Counted from the stretch's first letter, positions 7,765 to 16,130 are shown. The stretch: DNA of 31,405 nucleotides from Paracoccaceae bacterium (GCA_016764835.1 JAESRD010000307.1:1-31405), one strand, 5' to 3'. A program made the numbers and translations. Notes: generated from the sequence alone by a model not told the origin.

Positions 7765-8694
7765 ATGCCGCATAAGCCACAAAGCGACGTTAAACGCAGC
7801 CACGATCCTGCCGAGCGCAGGCGCATTTTCAGGGCAATGGTAGAAGCGCGCTCTGCGGTTTTACTGCCGGGTGCGGCCAATGCGCTATCAGCGCGGATTA
7901 TTGAAGATCTGGGCTTTGGCGCTGTTTATCTGACCGGGGCAGGGCTGACCAATATGCATCTTGGTCAGCCCGATCTTGGGCTGGTGACTGCATCAGAACT
8001 TGTGGAAACAACGGCCCGCATATCGGATGTTTGCCAAATCCCACTGCTCGTGGACATGGATACAGGCTTTGGCAACGCGCTGAACGCTTACCAGACTATG
8101 CGCCGGTTAGAGCAAGTTGGCGCCGCCGCGATCCAGATCGAAGATCAGGTATTTCCCAAAAAATGCGGCCATTTTTCTGGCAAAGCGGTGGTGCCTATTG
8201 ACGAGATGCTGGGCAAGATCAAGGCCTGCCTCGATGCGCGCCAAGATGAGAACACCGTGATTGTTGCGCGCACAGATGCCCGCGCGATCGAGGGCATGCC
8301 AGCGGCATTGGAACGGGCGCAGCGGATGGCTGAGGTCGGCGCTGATATGGTGTTTGTCGAGGCTCCAAAATCGCTAGGCGAAGTGCAGCAAATTGGCGGG
8401 CTTGCAGCGCCGCAAATTATTAACCTTGTCGTTGGTGGGCAAACCCCAATGATTGAGCGCGATGTGTTGCATGCGGCTGGTTTCTCGTTTGTGTTGTTTG
8501 CCAATGCTGGGCTGCAAGCGGCGGTCTTGGCAATGCAAGAGGTTCTTGGGTCGCTGTATCAGACAGGTTCGCTGGCGGCAGTGACCGACCGAATGGCAAG
8601 TTTCTCAGAGCGACAAAGGCTTGTCGGTAAGCCAGAATTTGATGCGCTATCGGCCAAGTATGAAGGCAAATATTTCATAAATCCAAAGGCTTAG
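7765..8694 (+). CDS. Isocitrate lyase/PEP mutase superfamily carbon-carbon lyase
   Basis: 309-residue cytoplasmic enzyme of the superfamily that includes methylisocitrate lyase, 2,3-dimethylmalate lyase, oxaloacetate decarboxylase and PEP mutase. Seen: DMDTGFGN with metal-binding Asp97 and Asp99, QIEDQ at about 124-128, and the KKCGH motif at 132-136 whose cysteine acts as acid/base in the true lyases. KKCGH argues for C-C cleavage and against a mutase. The open frame extends to a TTG at 7717, but the ATG at 7765 has a GAGAG site seven bases upstream and the earlier codons overlap the promoter. Two bases separate its stop from the PrpF-type isomerase, so the pair is co-translated. A 2-alkylmalate or methylisocitrate-like substrate yielding pyruvate or a similar keto acid is likely but unproven. 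Confidence 0.88.
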   Translation: MPHKPQSDVKRSHDPAERRRIFRAMVEARSAVLLPGAANALSARIIEDLGFGAVYLTGAGLTNMHLGQPDLGLVTASELVETTARISDVCQIPLLVDMDTGFGNALNAYQTMRRLEQVGAAAIQIEDQVFPKKCGHFSGKAVVPIDEMLGKIKACLDARQDENTVIVARTDARAIEGMPAALERAQRMAEVGADMVFVEAPKSLGEVQQIGGLAAPQIINLVVGGQTPMIERDVLHAAGFSFVLFANAGLQAAVLAMQEVLGSLYQTGSLAAVTDRMASFSERQRLVGKPEFDALSAKYEGKYFINPKA

Positions 8695-8696
8695 AC

Positions 8697-9836
8697 ATGG
8701 CTTTGCTCAGTATTCCTGCGTTTTTCATGCGCGGCGGAACATCCAACGCGCTGGTTTTTGCGCAAGCCGACCTACCTGACAGCCGGGCTGATTGGGACGC
8801 AATCTTTTTGGCGGCTATGGGCTCGCCAGACGGGTTTGGGCGGCAGCTTGACGGTATGGGCGGCGGGGTTTCATCTTTGTCAAAGGTCTGCGTGCTCAGC
8901 CCGCCAAGCCGGGCGGACGCTGATGTTGACTTTACATTTGCCCAAATAGCGGTGGGCGAGGCGCGGGTAGATTATGCTGGCAATTGCGGCAATATGATTT
9001 CAGCCGTGGGCCCGGCGGCGCTTGAGTTGGGGCTGGTTACCGTGCCAAATGGCAGCGATGCGTCGATACGCATTCACAACACCAACACCGCCAAGATTAT
9101 CGTCAGCAGTTTTCCTGTATGCGACGGGAAGCTGAAGCCGCAGGGCGATTTGCACATTGACGGTGTGTCTGGCGGTGCGGCGCCGATTAAGCTCGACTTT
9201 TTGGAGCCGGGCGGGGCGCGGACTGGCGCTCTTTTGCCCACCGGATCGGCGATAGACATGCTTGACTTTGGTGGGTCACAAATACGCGCCAGCCTGATTG
9301 ACGCGGCTAATCCTTGTGTTTTTGTGGCGGCCTCAGATTTGGCTCTGGCCGCCACCGAGCATCCAGATGAGCTGGGTGCGCATGCAGTGTTTTTGCAGAA
9401 AATGGAGGCGATACGGCAGGCAGGCGCTGTTCGAATGGGGATGGCCAAAAGTTTGACCGCCGCGGCGCAGATGCCTAGCGTCCCTAAAGTTGCCATTGTC
9501 GGGCCACCAGCGCAGGCAAGCACCTTGTCGGGCAGCACCGTTGGCCGTGCCGATATGTCGTTGACCGTGCGCATGCTGTCGATGGAGCTGCCGCACCGCG
9601 CGGTGCCGGTCACGGGGGCAATCTGCTTGGCGCTGGCGGCGCGTGTGCCGGGGACAATCCCGCATCAGCTTTGCCGGAAGGGTACAGGCGCAATGGTCAT
9701 TGCCCACCCATCGGGCACGATCCTTGTTGATGCAGCGGTCGAGACCCGCGCCGGCCAGATACACGCGATTAGCGGTACTGTGTTCCGAACGGCGCGGATG
9801 CTGTTTTCGGGCCAGGTCCATTACCGACTGGCCTGA
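8697..9836 (+). CDS. PrpF-family double-bond isomerase/tautomerase
   Basis: 379 residues, typical of the PrpF family (2-methylaconitate cis-trans isomerase, 3-methylitaconate delta-isomerase, 4-oxalomesaconate tautomerase), which has a diaminopimelate-epimerase-like fold. Seen: MRGGTSNALVF at 11-21, QLDGMGGGVSSLSK at 50-63, and GNCGNMISAVGP at 95-106, where Lys63 and Cys97 are the residues expected to move the proton. The canonical MRGGTSKG reads MRGGTSNA here, a change at a conserved substrate-loop position. It begins two bases after the lyase stop. The pairing of an isomerase with an alkylmalate-type lyase matches the methylcitrate cycle variant (prpF) and the methylitaconate/dimethylmalate end of nicotinate fermentation. 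It ends convergently, about 10 bases from the FAD dehydrogenase gene. Confidence 0.88.
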   Translation: MALLSIPAFFMRGGTSNALVFAQADLPDSRADWDAIFLAAMGSPDGFGRQLDGMGGGVSSLSKVCVLSPPSRADADVDFTFAQIAVGEARVDYAGNCGNMISAVGPAALELGLVTVPNGSDASIRIHNTNTAKIIVSSFPVCDGKLKPQGDLHIDGVSGGAAPIKLDFLEPGGARTGALLPTGSAIDMLDFGGSQIRASLIDAANPCVFVAASDLALAATEHPDELGAHAVFLQKMEAIRQAGAVRMGMAKSLTAAAQMPSVPKVAIVGPPAQASTLSGSTVGRADMSLTVRMLSMELPHRAVPVTGAICLALAARVPGTIPHQLCRKGTGAMVIAHPSGTILVDAAVETRAGQIHAISGTVFRTARMLFSGQVHYRLA

Positions 9837-9846
9837 CGCAGGGCTG

Positions 9847-11337
9847 TTAGGCCGCCACGCCGCAGTATTTGGCGGCACTTTCGCCAGCGAGCTTGCCAAA
9901 GACCGAGCCAGACATCAGGCCGGTGCCGCCGGGGTAGTTTTCATAAAACAGCCCACCAACCAGCTCGCCCGCTGCATAGAGGCCGGGAATAGACTGGTCG
10001 GTCATGTCCTGCACTTCGCCATCGGTATTGATCTGCAATCCGCCGAAGGTGAATGTAATACCGGTGGTGCAAACATAGGCCTCATAGGGGGGTTGGTTGA
10101 TCGGCAATGCCCAATTTGATTTGGGCGGCTCAATCCCGTCTGTGCCAACCTTGTCCAGAATGGCCGGGTTATAATCGCTGCCGTCTTGGCAGGCGGCATT
10201 ATAGGCATCTATGGTCTCAACCAGCTTTTGCGGGTCGATCTCCAGCTGTTCGGCCAGCCCTTCAATCGTGTCTGACACAGCCTTGGTTACTTCGCGAATG
10301 CGGTATTCTTCACGCAGCCTGTGGATCGTCTGCTGATCAAAAATTTGAATAGCGGTCCGGTTTGGTTGGTCCATGATCTCGCGGCCGTATTTGGCGTAAG
10401 TCAGGTTGCGGTAATCCGCTCCTTCATCGACAAAGCGTTCGCAGTTGATGTTGACCATTATGCCCAGCGGATAGGAGTGTTTTTGGAAATTATCGAGCAC
10501 CCAGCGGTCACCATATGGCGGCGCCGAGATATCCCATTCGCAGGCGTGGCAGGATGACCAATTACCGAAAGGTTTGGCCCCGATATCAAGCGCCATGTTA
10601 ATGCCTTCGCCCATATTGTGACGGGTGCCGCGCACCCGGCAAAGGTCCCAGCCGGGGCCGAGGTAGCGCGCCCGCATTTCGGGGTTTGACTCGAAGCCAC
10701 CACAGGCAAGGATCACCGATTTGGCGGTAATCTCGCCGTAGCCTTCTTTGGTGCGGGTTTTTACGCCCGTCACCACCCGATCGGACGACTGGATCAGCCC
10801 AATAGCGGCTGTGCCATAGCGTATTTCGACGCCCATCTTCTCGGCCCGCATAATCTCGGCCTCGACAAGCCCGGCACCGCCGCCGACAGCCTCAATATTC
10901 ACGCCACCGTAAAAGTGATGCTTGCCATCGACCAAAAATGACTGACGGCCGAACATTGGCACAAAGCGGATAGAGTGGCTGCGCAGCCACGCCATTGTTG
11001 CCCGCGAATTATCGACAAGTAGGTTTGCCAGCTCTTCATCGCATTGATAACGCGTCACTTCTCGCATTTGGTCCATGAAAAATTCGCGGCTATGCGTGGG
11101 TAAAACGATCATCTCGCGCTCAGCGTTTGACAGGTCGGTCAAAATATCTTGCGACACATCTTCGAGACCCTCATGAGCGAACCTAAAGCCACCAGCAGTG
11201 AAATACGAGTTGCCGCCACGCTCATCTTCGGGCGCCCGCTCGAGCACCAAAACCTTAGCGCCGTTTTCGCTGGCTGATAGGGCAGCACAAAGAGCGGCAT
11301 TCCCTGCGCCGACTACAATGACATCAAATCCACTCAC
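9847..11337 (-). CDS. FAD-dependent dehydrogenase, tricarballylate dehydrogenase (TcuA)-like
   Basis: Flavoprotein of 496 residues in the fumarate reductase/succinate dehydrogenase superfamily. Seen: the FAD Rossmann motif DVIVVGAGNAALCAALSA near the N-terminus, then LERAPEDERGGNSYFTAGG, a layout characteristic of TcuA, which oxidises tricarballylate to cis-aconitate, and the C-terminal GLYAAGELVGGLFYENYPGG flavin motif. The longer frame opens at 11430, but a GTG at 11337 is preceded by TAGGAG with a seven-base gap and begins right before the Rossmann strand; the longer form would start inside the GntR box. It is divergent from the aldehyde dehydrogenase with the box at 11400-11419 between them. 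No TcuB-like electron acceptor lies nearby. Alternatives are 3-ketosteroid dehydrogenase-like or other succinate-type dehydrogenases. Confidence 0.85.
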   Translation of the reverse strand: MSGFDVIVVGAGNAALCAALSASENGAKVLVLERAPEDERGGNSYFTAGGFRFAHEGLEDVSQDILTDLSNAEREMIVLPTHSREFFMDQMREVTRYQCDEELANLLVDNSRATMAWLRSHSIRFVPMFGRQSFLVDGKHHFYGGVNIEAVGGGAGLVEAEIMRAEKMGVEIRYGTAAIGLIQSSDRVVTGVKTRTKEGYGEITAKSVILACGGFESNPEMRARYLGPGWDLCRVRGTRHNMGEGINMALDIGAKPFGNWSSCHACEWDISAPPYGDRWVLDNFQKHSYPLGIMVNINCERFVDEGADYRNLTYAKYGREIMDQPNRTAIQIFDQQTIHRLREEYRIREVTKAVSDTIEGLAEQLEIDPQKLVETIDAYNAACQDGSDYNPAILDKVGTDGIEPPKSNWALPINQPPYEAYVCTTGITFTFGGLQINTDGEVQDMTDQSIPGLYAAGELVGGLFYENYPGGTGLMSGSVFGKLAGESAAKYCGVAA

Positions 11338-11399
11338 GTTTTCACTCCTATAATTGTGCTGGATTGCGGATGTTTCCACCGCACCAGCTTGGCTTTTGT

Positions 11400-11419
11400 T
11401 AGATTGTAGACAGTTGACA
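11400..11419. promoter_or_regulatory. GntR-type box between the FAD dehydrogenase and aldehyde dehydrogenase genes
   Basis: TAGATTGTAGACAGTTGACA, identical over 20 bases to 7695-7714, although the flanks and neighbouring genes are unrelated. It sits 63 bases before the GTG of the leftward FAD gene and 71 before the GTG of the rightward aldehyde dehydrogenase gene, and it contains TTGACA in the rightward direction. A single box could control both divergent units. The match to the gntR-proximal box supports control by the window's own GntR. Confidence 0.65.
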
Positions 11420-11489
11420 GTCAAGATCAAAGGGTGCAGTTAGAGGAGGCAAAGCGGCCAAGCTGCCGTCTTTAGGCGAGGGGGATTTT

Positions 11490-12962
11490 GTGAAAAAATT
11501 TGGGCTTTTCATCGATGGGGGTTGGACGCAGCCTGGTCAGGGTGCAACATTCCAGTCCTTCAATCCCTATACTGGCAAGGCTTGGGCTGAACTGCGCGAA
11601 GCGAGCGAGGCCGAGGTTGGCTGCGCCGCCGAGGCCGCCGCACAGGCGCAGCCGGCTTGGGCGGCGACCAGCGGCGTTGATCGTGCGCAAATATTGAACC
11701 GAGCGGCGGATATATTGGCCGCCAATGCTGATAATATGTCGGTGGTCGAGTCGACTGACAATGGCAAAATCATCCGCGAAACCCGCTCGCAGATGCTCTA
11801 TGCTGCCCGGCTTTTTCGGTTTTTTGCAGGCTATGCTGACAAGCTTTACGGCACGACCATCCCGCTCGATCAGCCGTCAATATTAGATTACACGATCCGC
11901 GAGCCGCTTGGCGTTGTTGGCCTGATCACTGCTTGGAACTCGCCGATTACACTATTGTGCAACAAGCTGCCTGCCGCTTTGGCTGCGGGCAATACCGTGG
12001 TTATCAAACCCTCTGAACATGCCTCTGTCTCTACGCTGGAATTGTGCAAATTGCTGGACGAAGCGGGCATGCCCGCCGGTGTTGTCAACGTGGTTACGGG
12101 CGCTGGGGCGACAGGGGCTGCGATTGTCGCGCATGACAAAATTGCCAAAGTCAGCTTCACGGGCAGCGCTGATGTTGGCCGAAAAATTGCCGCCGCAGCT
12201 GGTAGCTTGCTTAAGCCCATGGCCTTAGAGCTTGGCGGCAAATCGCCAAATATCATTTTTGATGACGCCAATGTTGAGGCCGCAACCGTTGGCGCTTTGG
12301 CAGGTATCTTTGGCGCGACCGGGCAAACCTGTGTCGCGGGTTCGCGGCTTTTGGTGCAAAAGGGCCTGTACCACGAAATTGTCGACCGTTTGTCTAAGCG
12401 CGCGCGCATAATTCGGCTTGGCGACCCGCTTGATCCGGCATCAGAGATGGGCACGGTGGCCAACCAGACGCAATTTGACCGGATCATGGCGGCGATCGCC
12501 TTGGCCAAGCAAGATGGCGCGCAGTTAGTCGCAGGCGGTGGCCGGGCGCAGGGCGCGGGGCTGGGCAACGGATTATTTGTCGAGCCGACGATTTTTGCCG
12601 AGGCTCGCAATGACATGGAACTCGCCCGGTCGGAGATATTTGGCCCAGTTCTGGCAGTGATCCCGTTTGAGACCGAAGCCGAGGCGGTGGCAATAGCAAA
12701 TGACACCGAATTTGGGCTGGCATCGGGCATTTGGACCCAAGACATATCGCGCGCAATGCGGTTGGTGCCGCAGATGAAATCGGGCGTGGTCTGGGTCAAC
12801 ACCTACCGTATGGTTACGGCGCAAGCGCCCTTTGGCGGCGTTAAGCAAAGTGGCTATGGCCGCGAACGCGGTGAGCAGGGCATCTATGAATTTACCACGA
12901 CCAAGAATGTAATGATCGACTATTCGGGCGAAATTCGCGACCCGTTTGCAATAAAAATTTAG
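11490..12962 (+). CDS. NAD(P)-dependent aldehyde dehydrogenase
   Basis: Aldehyde dehydrogenase superfamily member of 490 residues that oxidises an aldehyde to the carboxylate. Seen: Asn150 in AWNSP, FTGSADVG at about 223-230, general base Glu247 in LELGGK, and nucleophile Cys281 in GQTCVAGSR, all in standard order and spacing. The start is a GTG at 11490 behind a GAGGGGGA site. It leads a three-gene run with the epimerase-like protein (24-base gap) and MmgE/PrpD. The sequence style resembles the broad betaine/hydroxymuconic/lactaldehyde group, so the substrate cannot be named. In context it probably removes an aldehyde formed from the branched acid or its side chain. Confidence 0.92.
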   Translation: MKKFGLFIDGGWTQPGQGATFQSFNPYTGKAWAELREASEAEVGCAAEAAAQAQPAWAATSGVDRAQILNRAADILAANADNMSVVESTDNGKIIRETRSQMLYAARLFRFFAGYADKLYGTTIPLDQPSILDYTIREPLGVVGLITAWNSPITLLCNKLPAALAAGNTVVIKPSEHASVSTLELCKLLDEAGMPAGVVNVVTGAGATGAAIVAHDKIAKVSFTGSADVGRKIAAAAGSLLKPMALELGGKSPNIIFDDANVEAATVGALAGIFGATGQTCVAGSRLLVQKGLYHEIVDRLSKRARIIRLGDPLDPASEMGTVANQTQFDRIMAAIALAKQDGAQLVAGGGRAQGAGLGNGLFVEPTIFAEARNDMELARSEIFGPVLAVIPFETEAEAVAIANDTEFGLASGIWTQDISRAMRLVPQMKSGVVWVNTYRMVTAQAPFGGVKQSGYGRERGEQGIYEFTTTKNVMIDYSGEIRDPFAIKI

Positions 12963-12986
12963 AGCGTAGGCGCTGAAAGGGACAAA

Positions 12987-13967
12987 ATGAAAATCGACGG
13001 CGGAAAATTCATGATCACCGGTGGCGTCAGCCTGATTGGCTCGCATGTGGCAGAGCATTTGCTCGCGGCGGGTGCGGCTGAAGTGGTCCTGTTCGACAAT
13101 TACTCGCTCGGCACCACGGATATGATTGGGCATATCCTTGATGACAGCCGGGTTAAGCTTGTGCGGGGCGATATTACCCGGATCAACGAGTTGTACGATA
13201 CGCTCGAGGGTGTTGACGGTATTTTTGCCATTGCCGGTTTCTTGACCCTGCCGTTCAGCCAAAACCCGGCATTGGGGATCACGGTCAACGCACTTGGCCA
13301 TGTAAATGTGCTCGAAGCGGCGCGGTATCGTGGTGTCAAAAAGGTCATTTTTTCATCATCAGTTGCCACATATGGCGACCCTGGCCCTGGTGTTATCGAC
13401 GAAACGATGCCGTTTAATTTTCATTCGATGACGCCGCCGGGCGTGCTTTATGGCAGCACCAAGATCATTGGCGAACAACTTGGCAGGCTTTATTCTGAGC
13501 GCTACGGCATACAATCTGTGTCCTTGCGTTATTCGACGGTTTACGGCGAAAGGCAGCATTATAGAGGCGTCAATGCGCTCTATATTATTGATACATATGA
13601 CAAATTGGTCAAGGGCGAGCGACCGTCTATGCCGGGCGATGGCAGCGAGGTGCATGACTATATCCATGTTGCCGATGTGGCGCGGGCCAACTTGATGGCC
13701 ATGCAAAGTGATGTAACCGGCGAAGCGGTGAATGTGGCTACCGGCACAGCGACAAACCTCAACCGCTTGTTTGAAATCGTTGCGGGGTTGGTTGGGTCTG
13801 ACCTCAAGCCGATCTACGGGGCAAGCAGCGAGGCGGTCAGGGTGACGACCTCCAGCGCGCTGGATTTTGACATTGGCAAAATCGACCGATTGATCGGCTG
13901 GAAGCCCGAAATATCCATCGAGGATGGGATCGGGCGGCTGGTGCGCTGGCTTGAAACACAAAGCTAA
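12987..13967 (+). CDS. NAD-dependent epimerase/dehydratase family protein (extended SDR)
   Basis: 326-residue extended short-chain dehydrogenase with the nucleotide-sugar epimerase fold. Seen: TGGVSLIGSH at 11-20 as the NAD motif, an acidic residue after the second strand (LFDN), FSSSVATYGDP around 122-132, and the active-site pair Tyr155 and Lys159 in YGSTK. Odd: the middle glycine of the usual TGxxGxxG is Ser here. A purine-rich AAAGGGA precedes the ATG. No sugar-nucleotide genes are near and it is flanked by an aldehyde dehydrogenase and MmgE/PrpD, so redox or epimerisation of a hydroxy acid or lactone intermediate is more likely than cell-wall sugar work. Its stop overlaps a possible earlier start of the next gene (TAATG). 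Confidence 0.85.
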   Translation: MKIDGGKFMITGGVSLIGSHVAEHLLAAGAAEVVLFDNYSLGTTDMIGHILDDSRVKLVRGDITRINELYDTLEGVDGIFAIAGFLTLPFSQNPALGITVNALGHVNVLEAARYRGVKKVIFSSSVATYGDPGPGVIDETMPFNFHSMTPPGVLYGSTKIIGEQLGRLYSERYGIQSVSLRYSTVYGERQHYRGVNALYIIDTYDKLVKGERPSMPGDGSEVHDYIHVADVARANLMAMQSDVTGEAVNVATGTATNLNRLFEIVAGLVGSDLKPIYGASSEAVRVTTSSALDFDIGKIDRLIGWKPEISIEDGIGRLVRWLETQS

Positions 13968-13990
13968 TGCGCGCGCAACAGGAGCACAAG

Positions 13991-15379
13991 ATGACAGAAA
14001 AAGTAGAAGGCGGGCCATCCGCAAGTCTGGCTCGCTTTGCCGCCAGTACAAGTTTTGCCACCATCCCGGCCGAGGTTCTTGAGCGGGCGCGTATTCACAT
14101 ACTCGACGGGATCGGGCTGGCTTTGGCGGCCACGGCATTTCCCTTTGCGCCGCCGACGCTGGCGGCAGTGGCCGAGTTGGCTGGTGGTGCGGGCGGCTGC
14201 TCAATTATTGGCAGCAATCTACGTGCGCCGCCGCGCGATGCGGCAATGGCCAATGGCATTTTGGTGCATGGGCTCGACTATGACGACACCCATTTGCGCG
14301 CCATTGTTCACCCAACGGCGGCCGTTTTGCCCGCTGTTTTGGCGGTGGCCGAAGACAAAGATCTATCTGGCGCTGCGGCGCTGACCGCCTTTTGCATCGG
14401 CATGGAAGCGGCTATCCGCATCGGGGCTGCGGTTAACGGCGGTTTCCATCATACTGGGTTTCACGCCACCGGCGTGGTGGCCCATTTCAGCTCTGCTTTG
14501 GCCGCTGGGCGGCTCATGGGGGCAAGCCAAGACAACCATGTAAACGCACTTGGCATTGCTGCGAGCACGGCGTCGGGGGTTCAGGTCTTTTTGGAAGAAG
14601 GTGCATGGACCAAGCGGCTGCATCCGGGCTGGGCGGCGGCGGGCGGCATTACTGCGGCGACATTGGCGCGCCACGGATTTGTCGGGCCAACGCGGGCCTT
14701 GGAGGGGCGGTTTGGTCTGTTTGAAACCCATCTGCATACCCATATTGCCGATGTTGAGATGGGGTATTTGAGCGCGGGCCTAGGCGATGAGTGGATGATG
14801 GCGGATACGGCGCTCAAGCCCTATCCGGTTTGTCACTTTATCCACGGTGCGGCAGATGCGGCGCTGGAACTGCGCAGTGAATGCGAAGGCTCTGCGATCG
14901 CAGCGGTTGAAATATTCTTGCCACCGGACACGCTTAAAATTGTGGCAGAGCCGATTGAGCATAAACGCAAGGCCAAGAATGAATATGAGGCCAAATTCAG
15001 CGCGCCGTTCGTCGTGGCCTCAACCTTGTTAAAGGGGCGGTTTGGTTTGGCTGACCTAACAGAGTCGGCGATCGCTGACCAAGCTGTTCAAGATCTTGCG
15101 GGCCGCTGCACCTGCTCCCCTGATCCAGACACCCGTTTTCCCGACTATTTCTCTGGTGGGGTTACGGTGACAATGGCTGATGGCAGGCAAATCTCACGCC
15201 ATGTCGCGGTTAATAGCGGCGCAGGCGAAAAGCTGATGACCTTGGATCAAACCACCGAAAAGTTTCTGCAAAATGCCTGCCTTGCTATCAGCGAGAGCAA
15301 GGCGATGCGGGTCCGAGATGCGGTGGTAAACCTCGCCAACAGGTTGGTTGGCGAGTTGATGGCGCTCTTGCGGCACTAG
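13991..15379 (+). CDS. MmgE/PrpD family protein (2-methylcitrate dehydratase/cis-aconitate decarboxylase fold)
   Basis: 462 residues, normal for a family that includes 2-methylcitrate dehydratase PrpD, cis-aconitate decarboxylase and iminodisuccinate epimerase. Seen: HGLDYDDTH at 93-101, HPTA at 107-110, HHTGFHATG at 153-161, WTKRLHPGWAAAGG at about 206-219 and LKPYPVCHFIHG at about 275-286. By spacing, Asp96, Thr100, His158, Lys208 and Lys276 correspond to the active-site residues Asp93, Thr97, His159, Lys207 and Lys272 of cis-aconitate decarboxylase. ATG 13991 is preferred over 13967 because AGGAG lies six bases before it. It could hydrate or dehydrate the unsaturated acid made by the PrpF-type isomerase, feeding the lyase; decarboxylation is also possible. 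It ends convergently, overlapping gntR by 4 bases. Confidence 0.88.
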   Translation: MTEKVEGGPSASLARFAASTSFATIPAEVLERARIHILDGIGLALAATAFPFAPPTLAAVAELAGGAGGCSIIGSNLRAPPRDAAMANGILVHGLDYDDTHLRAIVHPTAAVLPAVLAVAEDKDLSGAAALTAFCIGMEAAIRIGAAVNGGFHHTGFHATGVVAHFSSALAAGRLMGASQDNHVNALGIAASTASGVQVFLEEGAWTKRLHPGWAAAGGITAATLARHGFVGPTRALEGRFGLFETHLHTHIADVEMGYLSAGLGDEWMMADTALKPYPVCHFIHGAADAALELRSECEGSAIAAVEIFLPPDTLKIVAEPIEHKRKAKNEYEAKFSAPFVVASTLLKGRFGLADLTESAIADQAVQDLAGRCTCSPDPDTRFPDYFSGGVTVTMADGRQISRHVAVNSGAGEKLMTLDQTTEKFLQNACLAISESKAMRVRDAVVNLANRLVGELMALLRH

Positions 15380-16071
15380 GCTTCGGTGCCCGATGCGGCC
15401 AGCTCGGCCTGCCGGTCCATGGCCAGCTTGGCGTGAATACGGGCATTACAAATATGGGTCCGCATGGCCTTTTCGGCTTGGTCAGGGTCGCCGGTTGATA
15501 GGGCATCAAGAATTGCATGATGCTCTTTGAGCGCCTGCGCGGCCCGCCCGGACATCGTTGATGATTTATAGCGGTAAAGCCGCAGCAAGTCATACAAATC
15601 CCCCGAAATCACCGACACGAGGTAGTCGTTCCTTGATTCTTTGGCGATGCGGAAGTGAAAATCAAAGTCGCCGGATTGTTGGTAATAGCCTTCGCCCAAA
15701 ACCACTTCACTATGCGAGGCATGATCGGCCAAAAGGCTGCGCAGCTGGTCTACGCCTTCTGGCGAAATGCGCTCAGCGGCGAGACGGCAGGCCATGCCTT
15801 CTAATGCTTCGCGCACGGTCAATAACTCGTCCAGCCGCTGGGGGGTCAGTTCAACAACGCTGACGCCAATATTGGTTTTGCGCTCCAATAGACGCCTGCC
15901 TTCGAGTTGCCTAATAGCTTCTCGCAAGGGGCCCCGGCTAATGCCAAATTCGGTCGCAAGGGCTTGCTCTCTCAGCCATTCACCGGGCGCTAACTCGCCC
16001 CCAAAAATTGCGGCTTCAAGTCGCTCCGTCACGGCATCGACAAGAGATTTTGCCTCAATTTTCTTTGCCAT
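15376..16071 (-). CDS. GntR family transcriptional regulator, FadR/FCD subgroup
   Basis: 231-residue DNA-binding regulator. Seen: an N-terminal winged helix-turn-helix (about 12-70) with REQALATEFGISRGPLREAI, typical of GntR, and a helical C-terminal FCD domain with Asp135/His139, His184/185 and His206, the pattern of the metal and ligand site in FadR-like effector domains that often bind carboxylic acids. The frame opens at 16137, but the ATG at 16071 has CAGGAG seven bases upstream and the longer form would start just upstream of the putative operator and translate through it. The box at 16119-16130 suggests autoregulation, and identical boxes mark the lyase-prpF and FAD/aldehyde dehydrogenase promoters. 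It is therefore the likely local repressor, relieved by a pathway acid. Confidence 0.9.
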   Translation of the reverse strand: MAKKIEAKSLVDAVTERLEAAIFGGELAPGEWLREQALATEFGISRGPLREAIRQLEGRRLLERKTNIGVSVVELTPQRLDELLTVREALEGMACRLAAERISPEGVDQLRSLLADHASHSEVVLGEGYYQQSGDFDFHFRIAKESRNDYLVSVISGDLYDLLRLYRYKSSTMSGRAAQALKEHHAILDALSTGDPDQAEKAMRTHICNARIHAKLAMDRQAELAASGTEA

Positions 16072-16118
16072 GAGCTGGCTCCTGTTGGGCTGGCATCGGC
16101 CAGTTATTGACCGTGTTG

Positions 16119-16130
16119 ATTGTAGACAAT
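16119..16130. promoter_or_regulatory. GntR-type operator upstream of gntR
   Basis: ATTGTAGACAAT has ATTGT/ACAAT arms around a two-base centre, the symmetrical form of the box also seen at 7699-7709 and 11404-11414. It lies 48 bases upstream of the chosen gntR start. It fits the TTGT-N2-ACAA operators of FadR-subgroup GntR proteins, so negative autoregulation is the simplest reading. Confidence 0.7.

Noticed and set aside
11338..11430. Upstream ATG start for the FAD dehydrogenase
   Set aside because: It would translate through the GntR box and lacks a ribosome-binding site; GTG 11337 has TAGGAG at a good distance.
11888..12802. 304-codon minus-strand frame opposite the aldehyde dehydrogenase
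   Set aside because: It mirrors a complete aldehyde dehydrogenase with all catalytic residues; the frame has no recognisable motif and low-complexity Ala/Pro/Ser composition.
12573..13301. 242-codon minus-strand frame across the aldehyde dehydrogenase/epimerase junction
   Set aside because: It spans two well-supported plus-strand genes and shows no domain or ribosome-binding site.
13359..14204. 281-codon minus-strand frame across the epimerase and MmgE/PrpD genes
   Set aside because: It is antisense to two recognised families, and its composition is that expected of the complementary strand of GC-rich codons.
15514..15523. TGCATGATGC match to the liv-region operator
   Set aside because: It lies inside the gntR coding sequence and lacks the full palindrome; chance match.
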